This document shows, one piece after another, positions 17,022 through 26,628 of a stretch of DNA of 39,004 nucleotides. This DNA is from Caballeronia novacaledonica. GTDB taxonomy: Bacteria > Pseudomonadota > Gammaproteobacteria > Burkholderiales > Burkholderiaceae. A model generated the notes under the pieces. That model was not told the DNA's origin and did no database searches. It saw nothing but the letters and a program-made list of their open reading frames with translations. How positions within the stretch are numbered: the first letter of the stretch is position 1; each line of letters starts with the position of its first letter. Both the position numbers and the translations under genes were made by a program. The DNA lies in assembly GCF_900258035.1 (NCBI RefSeq), contig NZ_OGTP01000038.1:1-39004 (forward strand). The letters are read 5' to 3'.

Positions 17022-17699
17022 ATGGAATTCACAACCGTACTGTTCTATATCTTCGCGCTGCTGCTCACCGTGTCGGCGCTGAAGGTGATCACCTCGCGCA
17101 ACCCGGTGTCATCCGCGCTCTTCCTCGTGCTCGCGTTCTTCAACGCGGCCGCGATCTGGATGCTGCTGCAAGCCGAATTCCTCGCGATTCTGCTGGTTCT
17201 CGTGTACGTGGGCGCCGTGATGGTGCTGTTCCTCTTCGTCGTGATGATGCTCGACATCAACATCGATGTCCTGCGGCGCGATTTCAAGCGCTTCGTGCCG
17301 CTCGCGAGCATCGTCGGCGCGATCATCGTGATCGAGACGGCGCTGATCCTGTGGCACGGCTACGGCGCGACCACCACGCCGTTGGTCGGTGCGGCGGTCA
17401 GCGGCGCGGGCGTCATGCCGAACACGCAACTGATCGGCAAGGTCATTTATACGGACTACATCTTCGCGTTCGAAATTGCCGGTCTCGTGCTGCTGGTCGC
17501 GATCATCGCGGCGATCTCGCTCACGATTCGCGACAAGAAGGACAAGAAGACGCAAACCGTCAGCCAGCAAGTCAAGGTGCGCGCGCAGGACCGCGTGCGC
17601 ATCGTGAAGATGAAGGCGGAGACAGAGGCGCCGGACGCCGCTACGGAACCTGCCGTGACCGGGAACATCGGCGCGGGCACGGTCGACAACAAGGGCTGA
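17022..17699 (+). CDS. nuoJ: NADH-quinone oxidoreductase subunit J
   Basis: This is a membrane-arm subunit of complex I (225 residues) with five helices in the first 170 residues. The third helix contains the conserved EFLAILLVLVYVGAVMVLFLF, whose pi-bulge moves during turnover in the mitochondrial ND6 homologue. The C-terminal tail is long, charged and then Ala/Glu-rich (KKDKKTQTVSQQ onward) and should lie in the cytoplasm. The next gene, nuoK, follows after 20 bases. Confidence 0.97.
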   Translation: MEFTTVLFYIFALLLTVSALKVITSRNPVSSALFLVLAFFNAAAIWMLLQAEFLAILLVLVYVGAVMVLFLFVVMMLDINIDVLRRDFKRFVPLASIVGAIIVIETALILWHGYGATTTPLVGAAVSGAGVMPNTQLIGKVIYTDYIFAFEIAGLVLLVAIIAAISLTIRDKKDKKTQTVSQQVKVRAQDRVRIVKMKAETEAPDAATEPAVTGNIGAGTVDNKG

Positions 17700-17719
17700 G
17701 CGCGAAGGAGAAATCGAAT

Positions 17720-18025
17720 ATGTTGAGTCTTGCCCATTACCTCGTGCTCGGCGCGATCCTGTTTGCGATCAGCATCGTCGGCATCTTCCTGAACCGGCGC
17801 AACGTCATCATCATCCTGATGGCCATCGAATTGATGCTGCTCGCGGTGAACACCAATTTCGTCGCGTTCTCGCACTATCTGGGCGACGTGCACGGCCAGA
17901 TCTTCGTGTTCTTCGTGCTGACCGTGGCAGCGGCTGAAGCCGCGATCGGTCTCGCGATTCTCGTGACCCTGTTCCGTAGCCTCGACACGATTAACGTCGA
18001 GGACCTCGATCAGCTCAAAGGTTAA
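17720..18025 (+). CDS. nuoK: NADH-quinone oxidoreductase subunit K
   Basis: This small membrane subunit (101 residues, three helices) is related to MrpC of sodium/proton antiporters and forms part of a proton channel. The two conserved membrane glutamates are present as Glu37 (MAIELMLLAVN) and Glu73 (AAAEAAIGLAI). A good AAGGAG ribosome-binding site precedes the ATG at 17720. The in-frame extension upstream lies inside nuoJ and is rejected. Confidence 0.97.
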   Translation: MLSLAHYLVLGAILFAISIVGIFLNRRNVIIILMAIELMLLAVNTNFVAFSHYLGDVHGQIFVFFVLTVAAAEAAIGLAILVTLFRSLDTINVEDLDQLKG

Positions 18026-18042
18026 TTTCAGGCTAGGCTGTT

Positions 18043-20112
<2,070 letters not shown>

Positions 20113-20125
20113 GGCGAGGGATCCC

Positions 20126-21625
20126 ATGCACTCTTTTCCGATTCTCAGTGTCGCGATCTGGCTGCCGATCATTTTCGGCCTGCTGGTACTCGCAGTTGGT
20201 AACGATCAGAACCCGGCGCCCGCGCGCTGGGTGGCGCTGATCGGCTCGGTGCTCGGGCTGATCGTCACGATCCCGCTCATCACCGGATTCGATGCATCGA
20301 CGGCTGCGCTGCAGTTCGTCGAGCAGTCGAACTGGATCGAACGCTTCAACATCACGTATCACCTCGGCGTTGACGGCATCTCGATGTGGTTCGTCGTGCT
20401 GACGGCGCTCATCACGGTGATCGTCGTGATCGCCGGCTGGGAAGTGATCACGGAACGCGTGTCGCAGTACATGGCCGCGTTCCTGATTCTCTCGGGCATC
20501 ATGATCGGCGTGTTTTCGACGGCGGACGGCCTGCTGTTCTACGTGTTCTTCGAAGCCACGCTGATTCCGATGTACATCATCATCGGCGTGTGGGGCGGCC
20601 CGAATCGCGTGTACGCGGCGTTCAAGTTCTTCCTGTACACGCTGGCCGGCTCGCTGCTGATGCTGGTCGCGCTGTTGTATCTCTACACGCAGACGCACAC
20701 GTTCGATCTCGCCACGTGGCAAGCCGCGAAGATCGACATGACGCCGCAGGTGCTGCTCTTCATAGCGTTCTTCCTGGCGTTCGCCGTGAAGGTGCCGATG
20801 TTCCCGGTGCACACGTGGCTGCCCGACGCGCACGTGGAAGCGCCGACGGGCGGCTCGGTCGTGCTGGCGGCAATCATGCTGAAGCTCGGCGCGTACGGCT
20901 TCCTGCGCTTCTCGCTCCCGATCGCGCCGGACGCGAGCCATTTCCTCGCGCCTGTCGTCATCACGCTGTCGCTGATCGCGGTGATCTACATCGGCCTCGT
21001 CGCACTGGTGCAGGCCGACATGAAGAAGCTGGTCGCGTATTCGTCGATCGCGCACATGGGCTTCGTCACGCTCGGGTTCTTCATGTTCGGGCCGTCGAGC
21101 CAGCTCGGCATGGAAGGCGCGATCGTCCAGATGATCTCGCACGGCTTCATCTCGGGCGCGATGTTCCTTTCGATCGGCGTGCTCTACGACCGCGTCCACT
21201 CGCGTCAGATCGCGGATTACGGCGGTGTCGTCAACACGATGCCGAAGTTCGCCGCGTTCGTGATGCTCTTCGCGATGGCCAACTGCGGCCTGCCGGGCAC
21301 CTCGGGTTTCGTCGGCGAATTCATGGTGATTCTGGCGGCCGTGAAGTACAACTTCTGGATCGCCTTCCTCGCCACGTTCACGCTGATCCTCGGCGCGGCC
21401 TACACGCTGTGGATGTACAAGCGCGTGTACTTCGGCGCGGTCGCGAACGACCACGTCGCGAAGCTCAAGGACATCAACAAGCGCGAATTCCTGGTGCTCG
21501 CCGTGCTCGCGGTCTTCACGCTGTACATGGGCCTGCATCCGAAGCCCTTTACCGATGTGATGCACGAATCCGTGGCAAACCTGCTCTCCCACGTCGCGCA
21601 GTCCAAGCTGCCGCTGGCTCAGTAA
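20126..21625 (+). CDS. nuoM: NADH-quinone oxidoreductase subunit M
   Basis: This is the second antiporter-like proton-pumping subunit (499 residues, about 14 helices). Conserved features include VDGISMWFVVLT, the TM5 glutamate in FYVFFEATLIPMYIIIG, KVPMFPVHTWLPDAHVEAPT and the HGFISGAMFL helix. It starts 13 bases after the nuoL stop and ends 25 bases before nuoN. The complete set of L, M and N predicts the standard four-proton stoichiometry. Confidence 0.98.
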   Translation: MHSFPILSVAIWLPIIFGLLVLAVGNDQNPAPARWVALIGSVLGLIVTIPLITGFDASTAALQFVEQSNWIERFNITYHLGVDGISMWFVVLTALITVIVVIAGWEVITERVSQYMAAFLILSGIMIGVFSTADGLLFYVFFEATLIPMYIIIGVWGGPNRVYAAFKFFLYTLAGSLLMLVALLYLYTQTHTFDLATWQAAKIDMTPQVLLFIAFFLAFAVKVPMFPVHTWLPDAHVEAPTGGSVVLAAIMLKLGAYGFLRFSLPIAPDASHFLAPVVITLSLIAVIYIGLVALVQADMKKLVAYSSIAHMGFVTLGFFMFGPSSQLGMEGAIVQMISHGFISGAMFLSIGVLYDRVHSRQIADYGGVVNTMPKFAAFVMLFAMANCGLPGTSGFVGEFMVILAAVKYNFWIAFLATFTLILGAAYTLWMYKRVYFGAVANDHVAKLKDINKREFLVLAVLAVFTLYMGLHPKPFTDVMHESVANLLSHVAQSKLPLAQ

Positions 21626-21650
21626 CGTCGTGCGGAGGAACTAAAAGATC

Positions 21651-23123
21651 ATGCAAAACGCCTCTATGAGTATCCTTTGGCCTGACGCGATCCTGATGGG
21701 CGCGGTCGTGCTGGCCTGGCTGAACGACACGATGTTCGGCGAGAAGAGCCGTGGCACGACGTATCTGATCGCGCTCGTCTCGACGATCGTCGTCGGCGTG
21801 TGGTTCGCCTTCACGGCGCTCGACCCGACGCCGCATTACTTCTTCACGCGCATGTATATCGTCGATCCGTTCGCGAGCGCGATGAAAGCGGTCGTGTGTC
21901 TCGGCTACGCGGTGTCGATCATCTATTCGAAGAAGTATCTGGAAGACCGCGACCTGTTTCGCGGCGACTTCTTCCTGCTCGGCATGTTCTCGCTGCTCGG
22001 CCAGTGCGTGATGATTTCGGGCAACAACTTCCTCACGCTGTATCTCGGCCTCGAACTGATGTCGCTGTCGCTGTACGCGGTCATCGCGCTGCGCAAGGAC
22101 GCGCCGCAGTCGAATGAATCGGCGATGAAGTACTACGTGCTCGGCGCGCTCGCCTCCGGCTTCCTGCTCTACGGCATCTCGATGCTCTACGGCGCGACCG
22201 GCTCGCTCGAACTGAACGAAGTGCTGAAGGCCGTCGCTTCGGGCCGTATCAACGACGCGGTCCTGCTGTTCGGCGTGATCTTCGTCGTGGCGGGCGTCGC
22301 GTTCAAGATGGGCGCCGTGCCGTTCCACATGTGGGTGCCCGACGTGTACCAGGGCGCACCGACCGCGATGACGCTGCTCACCGGCGGTGGCCCGAAGGTC
22401 GCGGCGTTCGCGTGGGGCCTGCGCTTCCTCGTGATGGGCCTGCTGCCGTTCGCGGTGGACTGGCAGGAGATGCTCGTGATTCTCGCGGCGCTGTCGCTCA
22501 TCGTCGGCAATATCACGGGTATCGTGCAGAAGAACATCAAGCGGATGCTCGCTTACTCGGCCATCTCCAACATGGGCTTCGTGCTGCTCGGCCTGCTGGC
22601 CGGCGTGGTCGACGGCAAGGTGACGGGCGCGGCCGGCGCATACAGCTCGGCGATGTTCTACAGCATCATCTATCTCGTGACGACGCTCGGCACGTTCGGC
22701 GTGGTGATGCTGCTCGCGCGCCGCGACTTCGAAGCCGAAATGCTCGAAGACTTCAAGGGCCTGAATCAGCGCAGCCCCGTGTTCGCGTTCGTCATGATGA
22801 TCATGATGTTCTCGCTCGCAGGCATTCCGCCGACGGTCGGCTTCTACGCGAAGCTCGCCGTGCTCGAAGCGACGATGAACGCCGGCCTCACGTGGCTTGC
22901 CGTCCTCGCCGTGATGACCTCGCTCGTGGGCGCGTTCTACTACCTGCGTGTCGTGAAGCTGATGTACTTCGATGCGCCGCAAGACGCATCGCCGATCGTC
23001 GCCGGCGGACTGAACCGCTCGCTGCTGGCGTTCAACGGCCTCGCCGTGCTGGTGCTCGGCCTGGTGCCGGGTCCGCTGATGACGGCGTGCCTGACGGCGA
23101 TCTCGCACACGCTGCCGCTGTAA
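21651..23123 (+). CDS. nuoN: NADH-quinone oxidoreductase subunit N
   Basis: This is the third antiporter-like proton-pumping subunit (490 residues, about 14 helices), next to NuoK in the membrane arm. The TM5 glutamate (YLGLELMSLSLYAV), FKMGAVPFHMWVPDVYQGAPT and the IKRMLAYSAISNMGF helix are intact. A GGAGGA site lies upstream of the ATG at 21651. Its stop codon shares one base with the start of the DUF2818 gene (TAATG). Confidence 0.98.
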   Translation: MQNASMSILWPDAILMGAVVLAWLNDTMFGEKSRGTTYLIALVSTIVVGVWFAFTALDPTPHYFFTRMYIVDPFASAMKAVVCLGYAVSIIYSKKYLEDRDLFRGDFFLLGMFSLLGQCVMISGNNFLTLYLGLELMSLSLYAVIALRKDAPQSNESAMKYYVLGALASGFLLYGISMLYGATGSLELNEVLKAVASGRINDAVLLFGVIFVVAGVAFKMGAVPFHMWVPDVYQGAPTAMTLLTGGGPKVAAFAWGLRFLVMGLLPFAVDWQEMLVILAALSLIVGNITGIVQKNIKRMLAYSAISNMGFVLLGLLAGVVDGKVTGAAGAYSSAMFYSIIYLVTTLGTFGVVMLLARRDFEAEMLEDFKGLNQRSPVFAFVMMIMMFSLAGIPPTVGFYAKLAVLEATMNAGLTWLAVLAVMTSLVGAFYYLRVVKLMYFDAPQDASPIVAGGLNRSLLAFNGLAVLVLGLVPGPLMTACLTAISHTLPL

Positions 23124-23443
23124 TGTCGGCGGCGGGCTGGTTCATCGTCCTGTTGGCGCTCGTTTTCGCCAATGTGCCGTTCCTGAATCAGCGTCTCTTC
23201 GCCATCGTCCCGATGCGGCTTCCGCCGCCGACGGGACGGAGGGCGGCGAAGAAGAGCGCATGGATTCGCATCGGCGAACTGATCGTTTTTTACTTCGTGG
23301 TCGGGGCGCTCGGCTTCATGCTCGAAGCGCGCGCCGGCAACCGATTCGATCAGGGATGGCAGTTCTATGCCATTACCTTCAGTCTCTTTATCGTGCTGGC
23401 CTTTCCGGGCTTCACGTATCAGTATCTCGTCAAACGCCGCTAA
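23123..23443 (+). CDS. DUF2818 family small membrane protein
   Basis: This 106-residue protein has an N-terminal hydrophobic helix (about 5-19) and two further membrane helices (about 52-71 and 83-99), with a basic loop between helix 1 and helix 2 (TGRRAAKKSAWIR). The family has no assigned function. The start overlaps the nuoN stop in TAATG and the terminator begins inside the last codons, so it is the last gene of the nuo operon and its translation is probably coupled to nuoN. Its constant position suggests an accessory, assembly or stability role in complex I, but this is inference. Confidence 0.88.
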   Translation: MSAAGWFIVLLALVFANVPFLNQRLFAIVPMRLPPPTGRRAAKKSAWIRIGELIVFYFVVGALGFMLEARAGNRFDQGWQFYAITFSLFIVLAFPGFTYQYLVKRR

Positions 23444-23470
23444 GGGCTTCCGCCCTTAGCGGCTTGTTTG
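23436..23470 (+). terminator. Terminator of the nuo operon
   Basis: A perfect 12-bp stem (23436-23447 with 23452-23463) with a TTCC loop, followed by TTGTTTGCTT. The stop codon of the DUF2818 gene lies inside the 5' arm. Confidence 0.85.
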
Positions 23471-23491
23471 CTTCAAAGCACAGGGCTCAAG

Positions 23492-24091
23492 ATGGCAGAT
23501 CATTCCTCGATTCCCGGCAACGACGACGGCCTCATCGAAAAGAAGGTCGAAAGCGTCACGTTGCACGAAGGCAAATTCCTCACGTTGAAGCGCGATACCG
23601 TGGAATTGCCCGACGGCAAGCACGCGACGCGCGAGTTCGTCGAGCATCCCGGCGCGGTGATGATCCTGCCGGTCTTCGACGACGGCCGTGTGCTGCTCGA
23701 ACGCCAGTTCCGGTATCCGGTGGGTCGCGTGCTGCTCGAATTTCCGGCCGGCAAGCTCGATCCCGACGAAGACGAACTGACGTGCGCGAAGCGCGAGTTG
23801 CAGGAAGAGACGGGCTACACCGCACGCGAGTGGACGTTCCTGACGCGCATCCATCCGGTCATTTCGTATTCGACCGAGTTCATCGATATTTATCTCGCGC
23901 GCGGCCTGCAATCGGGCGACGCGAAGCTCGACGAAGGCGAGTTCCTCGAAACCTTCATCGCCGATGAAGTGCAGTTGATGAACTGGGTGAAGGACGGCAG
24001 CATCAGCGACGTGAAGACGATCATCGGCGTGTTCTGGCTGGAGAAGATCCGTTCAGGCGAATGGAAGCCCGGCGAGACGATCGCGGACTGA
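23492..24091 (+). CDS. NUDIX hydrolase, probable ADP-ribose pyrophosphatase
   Basis: This cytoplasmic hydrolase (199 residues) probably cleaves ADP-ribose or a related nucleoside diphosphate derivative to AMP and a sugar phosphate. The NUDIX box runs from Gly87 to Tyr109 with all key residues (GKLDPDE, then RELQEETGY), and REFVEHPGAVMILP with RQFRYPVG before it is typical of the ADP-ribose group. The ATG at 23492 is preferred; a TTG at 23468 would add eight residues. It lies just after the nuo terminator and has its own terminator. Substrate preference cannot be proved from sequence. Confidence 0.88.
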   Translation: MADHSSIPGNDDGLIEKKVESVTLHEGKFLTLKRDTVELPDGKHATREFVEHPGAVMILPVFDDGRVLLERQFRYPVGRVLLEFPAGKLDPDEDELTCAKRELQEETGYTAREWTFLTRIHPVISYSTEFIDIYLARGLQSGDAKLDEGEFLETFIADEVQLMNWVKDGSISDVKTIIGVFWLEKIRSGEWKPGETIAD

Positions 24092-24113
24092 TCGATCGTC
24101 ACGGCGACACACG

Positions 24114-24147
24114 CAAAAGCGGCCTCGACGGCCGCTTTTGTCGTTTT
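24114..24147 (+). terminator. Intrinsic terminator after the NUDIX gene
   Basis: AAAAGCGGCC (24115-24124) pairs with GGCCGCTTTT (24130-24139) across a five-base loop, followed by GTCGTTTTT. Confidence 0.9.
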
Positions 24148-24232
24148 TGCGTCACCGAACGCGCCAGGCGACCCGAGCGGCTAGAATGAACGATTGATCG
24201 CGTGACGGCTGTCTGCAAATTTAGAACGACCG

Positions 24233-24260
24233 TTCACAAAGCGCGATTTTGAGATAAACT
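24233..24260 (+). promoter_or_regulatory. Possible promoter of the DUF1178 gene
   Basis: TTCACA (24233-24238), 16 bases, TAAACT (24255-24260). Transcription would start only about 12-14 bases before the ATG, giving a very short leader. Confidence 0.4.
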
Positions 24261-24279
24261 TCAACGAAGCCCCATCAGC

Positions 24280-24723
24280 ATGAAGGTCCTCGATTTAAAG
24301 TGCTCGCGCGAACATCGGTTCGAAGGCTGGTTCGCCTCGACCGACGAGTTCGAGTCGCAGTTGTCGCGCAAGCTGGTTGCGTGTCCGGTTTGCTCGGCGA
24401 CGGACGTGAGCCGCGTGCCGTCGGCGCCGCGCCTGAATCTTTCGTCGGCGCGAGGCGAGGCGGCGCCGCAGGTTGCGCAAGCCGCGCCCGAAGCGGCGGC
24501 CGTTCAGGCGCGTGCCTTGAAGTTCATGCGCGAGTTGATCGAGAAGACCGAAAACGTGGGCGAGCGGTTCGCCGAGGAGGCGCGGCGCATTCACTACAAC
24601 GAAGCGCCCGCGCGCAACATTCGTGGCGTCACGACGCCTGAAGACGCGCATGCGCTGCTCGAAGAAGGGATCGACGTGTTGCCGTTGCCTGTTCCCGAAG
24701 CACTGAAAGAGCCGCTGCAGTAA
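24280..24723 (+). CDS. DUF1178 family protein
   Basis: This 147-residue cytoplasmic protein has no known function. Its N-terminus (MKVLDLKCSREHRFEGWF) and CPVCSATDV at 35-43 carry three cysteines (8, 35 and 38) that look like a small zinc-ribbon. A low-complexity Ala-rich linker follows, then a conserved charged helix (KFMRELIEKTENVGERFAEE) and a C-terminal part with GVTTPEDAHALLEEGIDVLPLP, as in other DUF1178 members. The ATG at 24280 has no strong ribosome-binding site, in line with the short predicted leader. Confidence 0.9.
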   Translation: MKVLDLKCSREHRFEGWFASTDEFESQLSRKLVACPVCSATDVSRVPSAPRLNLSSARGEAAPQVAQAAPEAAAVQARALKFMRELIEKTENVGERFAEEARRIHYNEAPARNIRGVTTPEDAHALLEEGIDVLPLPVPEALKEPLQ

Positions 24724-24728
24724 GGCCT

Positions 24729-24778
24729 GCGCGGCGTCTCTTCCGGCTCAGGACCGGGCCGCAAGGGAGACACCGCGC
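24729..24778 (+). repeat. Long inverted repeat after the DUF1178 gene
   Basis: Bases 24729-24740 pair with 24767-24778 at 11 of 12 positions, and the interior can form a CCGG/CCGG hairpin. No T-run follows, so it is not a standard terminator. It may protect the 3' end of the DUF1178 mRNA or be part of the leader of the next gene. Confidence 0.45.
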
Positions 24779-24954
24779 ATGAACCTCAGTTGTTCCCCGC
24801 CGACGTTCCTGTCTGGCTCGAAGCCAGCCCTCCGCGCGCGCCGCGCGACAAAACCCTCCATCACAAAGCGTCTTACGCGAGCCGGCACAGGCTGCTCGCG
24901 GCGCTTTCCGCTTTCTCCATCACCCAAGACCGACGTTCATCGAGGAGCTATTGC

Positions 24955-25416
24955 ATGACATACGCTTTTGAGGATTTCGATATCGGCAGCGCCGTTCAGT
25001 TGAGCGCGCACACGTTCACGAGAGAGGAGATCGTCGAATTCGCCGGCCGCTACGATCCGCAGCCTTTCCATCTGTCGGAAGCGGCCGGCGAAGCGTCGCA
25101 TTTCGGCGGGCTCGTCGCGAGCGGCTGGAACACGTGTTCCGCGATGATGGGCATCCTCGTGCGCGACATGGTCGGCGATTCGACCTCGATGGGTTCGCCC
25201 GGCCTCGACAACATTCGCTGGATCAAGCCCGTGCGCGTCGGCGACACGGTGCGGCTCACCGTGCGCGTGCTCGACAAGCGCGTGTCGAAGAGCAAGCCGG
25301 ATCGCGGGATCGTGCAGACGCGCTGGGAAGCGCACAACCAGCACGGCGAACTCGTGCTCACCGTGGATTCGGCCGCGCTCTTCGGACTGCGCGATCCGGG
25401 CGCATCAACTTCCTGA
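24955..25416 (+). CDS. MaoC-like hot-dog fold dehydratase
   Basis: This 153-residue single hot-dog domain belongs to the MaoC/(R)-specific enoyl-CoA hydratase group. The hydratase motif appears as FTREEIVEFAGRYDPQPFH near residues 20-38, with the Asp and His expected to activate water. Helix GGLVASGWNTCSAMM and the strand IRWIKPVRVGDTV follow as in the family. The ATG at 24955 has GAGGAG upstream; a longer frame from 24790 covers non-coding sequence. It would hydrate trans-2-enoyl-CoA to (R)-3-hydroxyacyl-CoA, but the substrate is unknown. Its last 12 bases overlap the convergent acyl-CoA dehydrogenase gene, with no terminator between them. Confidence 0.88.
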   Translation: MTYAFEDFDIGSAVQLSAHTFTREEIVEFAGRYDPQPFHLSEAAGEASHFGGLVASGWNTCSAMMGILVRDMVGDSTSMGSPGLDNIRWIKPVRVGDTVRLTVRVLDKRVSKSKPDRGIVQTRWEAHNQHGELVLTVDSAALFGLRDPGASTS

Positions 25417-26628
25417 CGCGTATTTTCCGAGCTCCAGCTTCGCAATCGCGTTGCGATGTACTTCGTCGGGGCCGTCGGCGAGCCGCAGCGTGCGCGCCGC
25501 CGCATACGCATACGCGAGCGGAAAGTCGTCGCAGATGCCGCCCGCGCCGTGCGCCTGGATCGCCCAGTCGATGACCTGACACGCGACGTTCGGCGCGACG
25601 ACCTTGATCATCGCGATCTCGCCGCGCGCGCCCTTGTTGCCGACGGTATCCATCATGTACGCGGCCTTGAGCGTGAGAAGCCGCGCCTGCTCGATCATGA
25701 TGCGCGCCTCGGCGATGCGCTCCTGCGTCACGCCGTGATGCGCGATCGGCTTGCCGAACGCGACACGTCCGAGCGTGCGCTTCGTCATCAGTTCCAGCGC
25801 GCGTTCCGCGAGTCCGATCAGGCGCATGCAATGATGGATGCGCCCCGGCCCGAGGCGTCCCTGCGCGATCTCGAAGCCGCGCCCAACGCCGAGCAGGATG
25901 TTCGTCGCCGGCACGCGCACGTTATCGAGCGTGATGTCCATGTGGCCGTGCGGAGCGTCGTCGTAACCGAAGACGTTCAGCGGCCGATGCACCGTGATGC
26001 CGCTCGCATCGGCGGGGACGAGAATCATCGACTGCTGGGCGTGCCTGGGCGCTTGCGTGTCGGTCTTGCCCATCACGATGTACACCTTGCAGCGCGGATC
26101 GCCCGCACCCGACGACCACCACTTGTGGCCGTCGATGACATAGCTGTCGCCGTCGCGCGTGATGCTGCATCGGATGTTGGTCGCATCCGACGACGCGACT
26201 TCCGGCTCGGTCATCAGAAACGCCGAGCGGATTTCGCCGCGCAAGAGCGGTTCGAGCCATTGCGCCTTCTGCGCGTCGGTGCCGTAGCGTTCGATGGTTT
26301 CCATGTTGCCCGTATCGGGCGCGCCGCAGTTGAATACTTCCGGCGCCCACGGCACGCGGCCCATGATTTCGCAGAGTGGCGCGTATTCGAGATTCGTGAG
26401 GCCCGCGCCGCGCTCCGACGCCGGAAGAAAGAGGTTCCAGAGTCCTTCGGCGCGTGCCTTTTCCTTCAGGCCTTCGATCAGGCGCGTCGGAATCCACGCA
26501 TTGCCCGCCGCGCGATTGGCCGCGATTTCTTCGGCGTAGGCGCGTTCGTTCGGATAGATGTGCGCGTCGAAGAATGCGAGCAGCTTTTCGCGCAACGCCT
26601 GCACCTTGGGCGTGTAATCGAAGTTCAT
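25405..26628 (-). CDS. Acyl-CoA dehydrogenase, ACAD10/11-like
   Basis: This is a FAD-dependent acyl-CoA dehydrogenase (407 residues) acting on a CoA thioester. The middle domain shows FLMTEPEVASSDATNI (FAD/substrate contacts) and the WWSSGAGDPRCK stretch, and the C-terminal helical domain carries QAHGAGGICDDFPLAYAYA. Near the C-terminus the motif LADGPDEVH replaces the IYEGT of medium-chain enzymes, placing Asp385 where the catalytic Glu would lie; this motif is typical of the ACAD10/11 group. The start overlaps the stop of the upstream kinase gene (ATGA), so the two proteins are probably made together. In mammals the same two domains are fused in one protein. It is the last gene of the minus-strand cluster. 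Confidence 0.93.
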   Translation of the reverse strand: MNFDYTPKVQALREKLLAFFDAHIYPNERAYAEEIAANRAAGNAWIPTRLIEGLKEKARAEGLWNLFLPASERGAGLTNLEYAPLCEIMGRVPWAPEVFNCGAPDTGNMETIERYGTDAQKAQWLEPLLRGEIRSAFLMTEPEVASSDATNIRCSITRDGDSYVIDGHKWWSSGAGDPRCKVYIVMGKTDTQAPRHAQQSMILVPADASGITVHRPLNVFGYDDAPHGHMDITLDNVRVPATNILLGVGRGFEIAQGRLGPGRIHHCMRLIGLAERALELMTKRTLGRVAFGKPIAHHGVTQERIAEARIMIEQARLLTLKAAYMMDTVGNKGARGEIAMIKVVAPNVACQVIDWAIQAHGAGGICDDFPLAYAYAAARTLRLADGPDEVHRNAIAKLELGKYASGS

